The translations under genes were made by a program, and so were the position numbers. Under the pieces are notes generated by a model. The model searched no databases and had not been told where the DNA came from. It saw only the letters and a list, made by a program, of their open reading frames with translations. DNA of 64,000 nucleotides from Deferribacteres bacterium. Its GTDB lineage: Bacteria; Zhuqueibacterota; Zhuqueibacteria; Zhuqueibacterales; Geothermadaptataceae. The stretch lies in NCBI GenBank assembly GCA_020633675.1, contig JACKDE010000004.1, positions 496,001 through 560,000 of the forward strand. Reading direction: 5' to 3'. Positions 55,022-61,718 of this stretch are shown piece by piece. Position 1 is the first letter of the stretch; each line of letters begins with the position of its first letter.

Positions 55022-56272
55022 ATGACTGTGAAAATGATGACTCGACTGGTGTGCGTATTGTTTTTGGCGCTTGTAACGAATAGCTACGCACAGAGCAATG
55101 CAGAATGCCTTGAATGCCATAGCGATCCGGAGCTGGCTAAAGAGCCGGACAGCACGGGCAAAACCATCTCTCTGTTTGTCGATGAAGACCTTTTCGGTGA
55201 AAGCATTCATGGCGGTTTTGAATGTATCGACTGCCATTCCGACATCGAAGACGCCATCCACGAAGACGATCTGCAAAAAGTGAACTGCGGAGATTGCCAC
55301 GATGATGCGGTGGAAGCTATCGCTGCAAGTGTGCATGGAGAATTCGCAAATGGTCAGTCGCCTGACTTGCCGGGCTGCGCACGATGTCATGGCACCCACA
55401 ATATCCTGCCCAAGGACGATCCCAATTCATTGGTCAGCCGCATGAATCAGCCCAATACCTGCGGACAGTGTCACGCCAATCCGGAGGTGATTGCGCGCAA
55501 CAATTTTGCGATTAAAAGCGCGGTTGCCATGTATGAGAAAAGCATCCACGGTGAGTTGGCCTTGAGTGGCAGCGCCGATGCAGCAACCTGCAGCGATTGC
55601 CATGGCGGGCACAACACGCTCTATCCCCTTGACGAAAAATCATCGATTTACAAGCTCAACATCTCCAAAACCTGTGGCCAATGCCACGAGTCGGAAAAAG
55701 ATGAATATTTGATGAGTGTGCACGGTACATCCTTGCTGGAAGGCGCGAAAGATTCACCGACCTGCATTGATTGCCATGGCGAGCATGACGTGCTGCGCCC
55801 GGATAACCCTGACTCTCGTACTTCGGGCTTCAATGTTGCGGTCGACGTCTGCAGTCCATGCCACGCGTCGGAACGCATGGCCGCCAAATACGGTCTGAAT
55901 GCAGCGCGAGTTAAAACCTACAAGGATAGCTACCACGGCCTGGCCTCGCGCGGCGGTAAAGCTGCAGTCGCCAATTGTGGCAGCTGCCACGGTGTGCACA
56001 ATATTTTGCCTTCGTCCGATCCACGTTCTCTAATCAATGCCAGCAACCTGGCCTCGACTTGCGGAACGTGCCACCCCAACGCCTCAGAGAATTTCACCCG
56101 GGGCAAAATCCATTTGGTTGAAGGCGAAAATGAAACTGTCATCATGGGTTATGTCGAAGCGTTCTACATTTCGATGATTGTTGTCATTATCGGTTTTATG
56201 ATTATCCACAACGGCTTTGATTTAGCCGCTAAGATCAGACATATACGCGCGGAAAAATATCATGCAAAGTAA
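55022..56272 (+). CDS. Undecahaem cytochrome c with C-terminal membrane anchor
   Basis: A 416-residue exported cytochrome: signal peptide (to about residue 23, TNSYAQ), eleven CxxCH sites beginning with CLECH at 29-33 and ending with CGTCH, and one membrane span near 375-397 followed by a short basic tail. Repeats of HG(E)...C..CHG.H(N)ILP are typical of the cytochrome c3/c7-like multihaem families with bis-His ligation. The product should be periplasmic but membrane-held. Its stop lies 11 bases inside the next gene (cytochrome b), so the two are coupled and probably form one quinone-reactive complex. It is a shorter relative of the fused protein two genes on. Confidence 0.93.
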   Translation: MTVKMMTRLVCVLFLALVTNSYAQSNAECLECHSDPELAKEPDSTGKTISLFVDEDLFGESIHGGFECIDCHSDIEDAIHEDDLQKVNCGDCHDDAVEAIAASVHGEFANGQSPDLPGCARCHGTHNILPKDDPNSLVSRMNQPNTCGQCHANPEVIARNNFAIKSAVAMYEKSIHGELALSGSADAATCSDCHGGHNTLYPLDEKSSIYKLNISKTCGQCHESEKDEYLMSVHGTSLLEGAKDSPTCIDCHGEHDVLRPDNPDSRTSGFNVAVDVCSPCHASERMAAKYGLNAARVKTYKDSYHGLASRGGKAAVANCGSCHGVHNILPSSDPRSLINASNLASTCGTCHPNASENFTRGKIHLVEGENETVIMGYVEAFYISMIVVIIGFMIIHNGFDLAAKIRHIRAEKYHAK

Positions 56273-56990
56273 CGAAAAATATTCTCAAGCTTATCTCCGC
56301 TGGACTGTCAATGAAAGAACTCAGCATTGGATTCTGGCCATTTCGTTCATCGTTTTGGTCTTCACCGGTTTTGCGCTGAAATACCCGGAGAGCTGGTGGT
56401 CCTGGCCATTTTTATATGCCGGTGCATTTGACCTGAGGGGTACCTTGCATCGGATTGCCGGCTCTGCTTATCTTGCTTTATCGTTCTACCATGTTTGGTA
56501 CTTGCTATTTAATGAACGAGGCCGGGCAAAATTGCAAGCGCTCAAGCTGAGATTGCAGGATATCTTTGATATGAAAGACCAGATTCTCCACAATCTTGGC
56601 AAAAGCCGCACCGTACCCAAGTACGGACATTTCACCTATTGGGAAAAATTTGAGTATTGGGCACTGGTATGGGGAACTTTGATCATGGCATTCACTGGCC
56701 TGGTTTTATGGTTCGAAAACATTTCATTGCAGATTTTTCCCTTATGGTTTTTGGATGTCTCCACGGTCATTCATTTTTATGAGGCCATTTTGGCCACGCT
56801 CGCCATTCTTGTCTGGCATTTCTATTTTGTAATTTTCAATCCGACTGTTTATCCCGTCAATTTCAGCATGTTTAATGGTTACATCACCGAAGAGGAGATG
56901 CGAGAAGAGCATGCTGCTGAATTAGAAGAATTCCTGACGAAAGAGCCTGAACAGGAACCCGAACAAGAAATTTTAACGACAGAAAAGTAG
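56262..56990 (+). CDS. Cytochrome b-type membrane protein (b561-like)
   Basis: A 242-residue membrane protein with four main spans and histidines placed to bind two b haems (QHWILAISF; LHRIAGSAYLALSFYHVW; TVIHFYEAILAT; WHFYF). The segment YGHFTYWEKFEYWALVWG recurs with little change in the C-terminal domain of the 943-residue protein downstream, so the two are paralogues. A Glu-rich cytosolic tail follows. It overlaps the undecahaem gene by 11 bases; the two together mimic the fused protein. The role is transfer between the quinone pool and the c-type haems. Confidence 0.9.
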   Translation: MQSNEKYSQAYLRWTVNERTQHWILAISFIVLVFTGFALKYPESWWSWPFLYAGAFDLRGTLHRIAGSAYLALSFYHVWYLLFNERGRAKLQALKLRLQDIFDMKDQILHNLGKSRTVPKYGHFTYWEKFEYWALVWGTLIMAFTGLVLWFENISLQIFPLWFLDVSTVIHFYEAILATLAILVWHFYFVIFNPTVYPVNFSMFNGYITEEEMREEHAAELEEFLTKEPEQEPEQEILTTEK

Positions 56991-56998
56991 CACGAACT

Positions 56999-59830
56999 AT
57001 GCGCACATGGATGCTGAAATTGTCTGAGAAAAAAATAATCATCATACTGGTTTGTTTGCTGGCAGTTTTTTTTGCCAACCAATCTGCGTTTGCGCAGGAT
57101 GACGAAGAATGCATGGAATGCCATGGTGAACGTGATTTTACCATGGAGAGGGATGGCAAGGAAATTTCTATTTTTGTCAACTGGGATCACTACCAGAATT
57201 CGATTCACGGCGAAAATGGCTGTATCTCCTGCCATGAAGACATCGAGGAAGTTCCTCACGAAGACGAGCTCGCCGATGTCGATTGCAGCGGTTGCCACGA
57301 TGAAGCGGCCGAGAAATTCGACCGCAGCTTGCATGGCGATGCGCTCAAGCACGGAAAGTTCCTCGCTCCCACTTGTGCAACCTGTCATAGCAAGCACAAC
57401 ATTTTGCCCGCCTCAAATCCGAAGGCCAAAACCTACACCATGAACATTCCGACTCTTTGTGGCTCCTGCCATAAGGATGGAACGCAAGTCTCGCAACTCC
57501 GTAACGTTGCGGAGCGCCATGCGCTCGAAGACTACTCGCAATCCATTCATGGTGACGGCCTGTTTCGGCGTGGCTTGCTTGTAACTGCAGTGTGCACCAG
57601 TTGCCATACCTCGCATGATATCTTGCCACACGAAAATCCTGAATCGACGATTAATCGGGCAAATATCGCCAACACCTGCACCCAGTGTCACGTTGAAATT
57701 GAGCGTGTGCATTTGAAAGTCATCAAAGGTGAACTGTGGGAAAAACAGCCACACATCATCCCGAGCTGCATCGACTGTCATCAGCCGCATAAAGTCCGTC
57801 GTGTTTTTTACGAGGAGGCTTTCCCGGATAAGCAATGCCTGGCCTGCCACACCAGGCCGGATATCTTCAAAGTCGTCGATGGTGATACCATTTCCCTGCA
57901 TATCGATGAAACTGGCGTACAGCATTCCGTGCACCGCAATCAAACCTGCATCCGCTGCCACACGGATGTCAACATTTCGAAAAGGCCTGTTTGTAAGGAT
58001 AGCGGCAAGGTTGATTGCTCCAATTGCCATACAGATGCAGCCAAAGATTACCAACTCAGCCAGCACGGCCAGTTCCGCGAAGCAGGCAACCTGATTGCAC
58101 CGTATTGTACAGACTGTCATGGCGTACATGAGATGCAATCCCGGCAGGAACCGAGCTCACCGATTTTTGCCCGTAATATTCCAGACCTCTGCGGCCGCTG
58201 CCATCGCGAAGGCCAGAAAGCAGCGGTAGCCTATAAAGGCAGTGAGCACGAGATTGTCGAAAACTACACCATGAGCATTCACGGCAAGGGATTGTTACAA
58301 AGCGGTTTGATGGTGACGGCGACCTGCATCGACTGCCACACCAGTCATCGCGAGTTGCCTGCCAGCGATGCGAATTCGACGGTGAATCCGGACAACATTG
58401 CGCAAACATGCTCGAATTGCCACCTCGGTATTTACGAGCAGTACAAAAGCAGCGTGCACAGTCCTTTGGTCACTGAAACCGACAAAAAATTGCCCGCTTG
58501 CAATGACTGCCATTTGTCGCACACCATTAAGCGCGTAGATGTTGATGATTTCCGGCAGGGCATTCTCGATCAATGCGGCAAATGTCATACTGAGGTTGCG
58601 GAAACGTATTTCGATACGTTCCACGGCAAAGTATCGAAGTTGGGTGCGGCTGAAACGGCCAAATGCTACGATTGCCACGGCGCACACAATATTCTACCTC
58701 CGACTGATCCCAACTCGACGCTCAGCCGTGCCAACATTGTTGGAACCTGCAAGAACTGTCACGAAAACTCGAATCGCAAATTTGTTGGTTACTTATCACA
58801 CGCAACACATCACAATAAATCCAAATATCCTTACTTGTATTACACATTTCTGTTCATGTCGACGCTTCTGTTCAGCACGTTTGGCTTTTTTGGCCTGCAC
58901 ACTCTGCTTTGGGTGCCACGCGCAATGGTCGAACGCCGCAAGATACGGAAACACCTTCGGGCAAAAGCCAAATCGAACGAGCAATTGCCGATCAGCCGCA
59001 AAAAGACCTACGTGCAAAGATTTGATCCATTCTCGCGATTCCTGCACATTTTGGTCATCACCAGCTTCTTGTCGCTTGCTATCACTGGCATGACCATTAA
59101 GTTCTCCGGTGTCGGCATTTTCCAGACATTGTCGCAAGTGCTGGGCGGGTACCAGGTTACTGGATTTATCCATCGTGTGGCGGCAATCATCACTTTCCTA
59201 TACTTTTTCCTGCACCTCGGCCAGATCATTTACAAAAAGCGCAAACAAAATACGCCACTGCGCGCCATGCTGACCGGCGATGACACCATGTTGCCACGCA
59301 AAAACGACCTCATCGAATTCTGGCAGACCGTCAAATGGTTCCTCGGCATTGGTCCCCGCCCCAACTATGGCCGTTGGACTTACTGGGAAAAATTCGACTA
59401 TTTCGCCGTATTCTGGGGTGTCACGATCATTGGCTCCAGTGGTTTGATGCTGTGGTTTCCGGAATTGTTTACCCATATCGGCCTGCCCGGTTGGCTAATC
59501 AACGTTGCCACCATTATCCACAGCGATGAAGCTTTGCTTGCAACCGGTTTCATTTTCACTGTGCATTTTTTCAATACCCATTTCCGGCCGGACAAATTCC
59601 CGATGGACCCCGTCATTTTTACCGGCAGCGTGGAGCTGGAAGAGTTGAAGGCTGATCGGCCGCGGCAATACGCCGAACTGATGAAAAGCCGCAAGATCGG
59701 CAAAATGGTCACAGAAGCACCGCCAGCCTGGCTGGAAAAAGGCGCCAAAATTATTGGCTTCACTTTCCTGGGCATTGGCATCTCTATCATCGTAATGATT
59801 ATCTATGCGATGATCTTTCTGTATCAATAG
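56999..59830 (+). CDS. 19-haem cytochrome c fused to cytochrome b
   Basis: A 943-residue membrane protein. After a signal peptide (ANQSAFAQ, to about 32) there are 19 CxxCH sites, the first at residue 38 (CMECH) and the last near 585 (CKNCH). A membrane span follows (about 612-636), then a basic linker and a cytochrome b domain (about 670-880) with GRWTYWEKFDYFAVFWG and histidines matching the separate cytochrome b upstream, and a final span. The layout recalls the Geobacter CbcL-type fusion but with many more haems. The c part may be a long periplasmic wire. The start lies eight bases after the cytochrome b stop. I know of no named family with exactly this layout. Confidence 0.92.
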   Translation: MRTWMLKLSEKKIIIILVCLLAVFFANQSAFAQDDEECMECHGERDFTMERDGKEISIFVNWDHYQNSIHGENGCISCHEDIEEVPHEDELADVDCSGCHDEAAEKFDRSLHGDALKHGKFLAPTCATCHSKHNILPASNPKAKTYTMNIPTLCGSCHKDGTQVSQLRNVAERHALEDYSQSIHGDGLFRRGLLVTAVCTSCHTSHDILPHENPESTINRANIANTCTQCHVEIERVHLKVIKGELWEKQPHIIPSCIDCHQPHKVRRVFYEEAFPDKQCLACHTRPDIFKVVDGDTISLHIDETGVQHSVHRNQTCIRCHTDVNISKRPVCKDSGKVDCSNCHTDAAKDYQLSQHGQFREAGNLIAPYCTDCHGVHEMQSRQEPSSPIFARNIPDLCGRCHREGQKAAVAYKGSEHEIVENYTMSIHGKGLLQSGLMVTATCIDCHTSHRELPASDANSTVNPDNIAQTCSNCHLGIYEQYKSSVHSPLVTETDKKLPACNDCHLSHTIKRVDVDDFRQGILDQCGKCHTEVAETYFDTFHGKVSKLGAAETAKCYDCHGAHNILPPTDPNSTLSRANIVGTCKNCHENSNRKFVGYLSHATHHNKSKYPYLYYTFLFMSTLLFSTFGFFGLHTLLWVPRAMVERRKIRKHLRAKAKSNEQLPISRKKTYVQRFDPFSRFLHILVITSFLSLAITGMTIKFSGVGIFQTLSQVLGGYQVTGFIHRVAAIITFLYFFLHLGQIIYKKRKQNTPLRAMLTGDDTMLPRKNDLIEFWQTVKWFLGIGPRPNYGRWTYWEKFDYFAVFWGVTIIGSSGLMLWFPELFTHIGLPGWLINVATIIHSDEALLATGFIFTVHFFNTHFRPDKFPMDPVIFTGSVELEELKADRPRQYAELMKSRKIGKMVTEAPPAWLEKGAKIIGFTFLGIGISIIVMIIYAMIFLYQ

Positions 59831-59836
59831 GTTTGG

Positions 59837-59947
59837 AAATCGGCTTCTGATTCACTATCATTATCGATAACATTTGAGCCTGTTGTCCTGCGATAGCAGG
59901 GTAATGCGCTGTAATGTATCTTTATTGTTTCAGAAGCCGATTTTTTT
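59837..59947 (+). terminator. Wide-loop terminator or attenuator with nested hairpin
   Basis: A 14-bp perfect stem pairs AAATCGGCTTCTGA (59837-59850) with TCAGAAGCCGATTT (59930-59943), running straight into a T tract (59941-59947). The enclosed 79 bases contain a small stem CCTGC-GATA-GCAGG. It sits seven bases after the 19-haem gene and 39 bases before the next start. The long enclosed segment is unusual for a plain terminator and may form a switch. Confidence 0.7.
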
Positions 59948-59985
59948 ATACATGGCACTTTATTCATTTACGGAGGAATTTGAGC

Positions 59986-61494
59986 GTGAACGACAAGGCT
60001 CCCAAGAAGAATCGAAATCTTGTATCCACATTTTACAATCCCATCAGCTTGTTCGGAGCCTACATGGCTCTGCTGGCATTCGGCCTCATCCTGCTTTTGA
60101 TCTTGATCGATTGGGTTTCCGGCCATAATGCACCATATTTGGGACTTTTAACCTATATCATCCTGCCGGTATTTTTGTTAGGGGGCCTGTTTTTAATTCC
60201 CATCGGTATGTGGCGTTTACATCGCAGACAAGTGATGGGCAAAAGAGTGCGGCGCATGCCCAGGCTGGACCTGAACATTCCGCGTCATAGACGCAGTTTC
60301 ACTATTTTTCTCGGTGGATCGGTACTGCTGTTTTTTTTCACTGGCATCGGCACATATCGCGTCTATGAATTTTCGAACTCGGTTACTTTTTGTGGGCAAG
60401 CATGCCACAGCGTGATGGAACCGGAATTTGTTGCCTACCAAAGCAGCCCGCACGCACGGGTCAAGTGCGTTGAATGTCACGTCGGTGAAGGTGCGGAATG
60501 GTTTGTTAAATCCAAGCTTTCCGGCGCGCACCAGCTTATCGCTGTTACGCTCAACACGTACGAGCGTCCAATCCCAACGCCGATCGCCAACCTGCGCCCG
60601 GCACGCGAAACTTGCGAACGCTGCCACTGGCCGGAAAAATTTTACGGTCGCAAGCAGACCGACAAAATTCATTTTATGCAAGATGAAGAAAATACCCGCT
60701 GGCGCTACAGCCTGCTGCTGAAAATCGGTGGCAAGGCAACTGGCACCAAAAACAGCGATGGCATCCACTGGCACATCGACAACAAGGTTGAATACATCGC
60801 CAACGATGAGCGGCGCCAGGAAATCCCATGGGTGCGGGTCACCTATAAAGACGGCTCCACTAAAGTCTTCAAGCACGAGGATGCAGAAGACCTCGAAACA
60901 GCAGCTATCAACGAAGACGATATTCGCGTCATGGATTGTATCGATTGCCATAACCGGCCATCGCATATTTTCCAGCCACCACAAGTCGCAGTCAACCATG
61001 CAATCGAGCAAAAAACAATCGATGCGGGTTTACCATACGTGAAAATGGCAGCGGTCGAAGCCATTCAAAGCGCTGCCGAAGATAGCACCAAAGATGCCGC
61101 TCTGGCCACTATCGCCAACAGCATCCATGGCTACTATGACGAAGATTACCCCGAAATTGCGGAGAGTCAAAAAGAGACGATTGATCGCGCAGTCGCAGGA
61201 GTGCAGGCGATATTCACACGCAATTTCTTTCCGCGCATGAAAGCAAACTGGCAAGCCTACCCGAATAATATTGGCCATATCAATTCGCCAGGCTGCCACC
61301 GTTGCCACAATGGCCTGCATTTCGACGACGAAGGATCGGTGGTATCCAACGATTGCAATATCTGCCACTTGATTATCGAACAGGAAGGTCAGGATATCAG
61401 CGAAGAAAATATCAATGGCTTGACCTTTAAGCACCCGGAAGATATCGACGAAGAGTGGCGCACTACGGGATGCTTTGAGTGCCATGGCGCGTAG
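59986..61494 (+). CDS. NapC/NirT-like seven-haem membrane cytochrome c
   Basis: A 502-residue protein with three membrane spans (about 22-45, 54-76 and 106-124), then a periplasmic haem part. The first haem site is CGQACH (136-141), a CxxxCH, followed by VMEPE; six CxxCH sites follow (CVECH, CERCH, CIDCH, CHRCH, CNICH, CFECH), the last six residues from the end. The first two haems match the NapC/NirT quinol-dehydrogenase pattern. The start is a GTG at 59986 with GGAGG nine bases ahead; upstream codons run into the hairpin region. It may pass electrons from quinol to a periplasmic partner, or accept them from the preceding b/c proteins. Confidence 0.9.
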   Translation: MNDKAPKKNRNLVSTFYNPISLFGAYMALLAFGLILLLILIDWVSGHNAPYLGLLTYIILPVFLLGGLFLIPIGMWRLHRRQVMGKRVRRMPRLDLNIPRHRRSFTIFLGGSVLLFFFTGIGTYRVYEFSNSVTFCGQACHSVMEPEFVAYQSSPHARVKCVECHVGEGAEWFVKSKLSGAHQLIAVTLNTYERPIPTPIANLRPARETCERCHWPEKFYGRKQTDKIHFMQDEENTRWRYSLLLKIGGKATGTKNSDGIHWHIDNKVEYIANDERRQEIPWVRVTYKDGSTKVFKHEDAEDLETAAINEDDIRVMDCIDCHNRPSHIFQPPQVAVNHAIEQKTIDAGLPYVKMAAVEAIQSAAEDSTKDAALATIANSIHGYYDEDYPEIAESQKETIDRAVAGVQAIFTRNFFPRMKANWQAYPNNIGHINSPGCHRCHNGLHFDDEGSVVSNDCNICHLIIEQEGQDISEENINGLTFKHPEDIDEEWRTTGCFECHGA

Positions 61495-61515
61495 ACATGT
61501 ATCGGTTTCATTGTC

Positions 61516-61552
61516 AAAAAGGCGTGCAACACCCTGGATTGCACGCCTTTTT
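61516..61552. terminator. Strong two-way terminator closing the cytochrome cluster
   Basis: AAAAAGGCGTGCAA (61516-61529) and TTGCACGCCTTTTT (61539-61552) form a perfect 14-bp stem with a 9-base loop, with A/T runs at both ends so it can act in both directions. It follows the last cytochrome stop by 21 bases. Confidence 0.9.
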
Positions 61553-61718
61553 GCATTCAGCTCATCTGTGGCCAAATAGCCTTAGCCACATCCTCTTCCG
61601 GCTGTGAACTGTTCCAATTCGGATTCATAAAAAATCGGGAACTGGACAAACTAAATCACCTTCCATCCGTTAAATAGCGAAATTGCCAGCCGATAGGGAC
61701 ACATTCCGGAGCGTCTCC

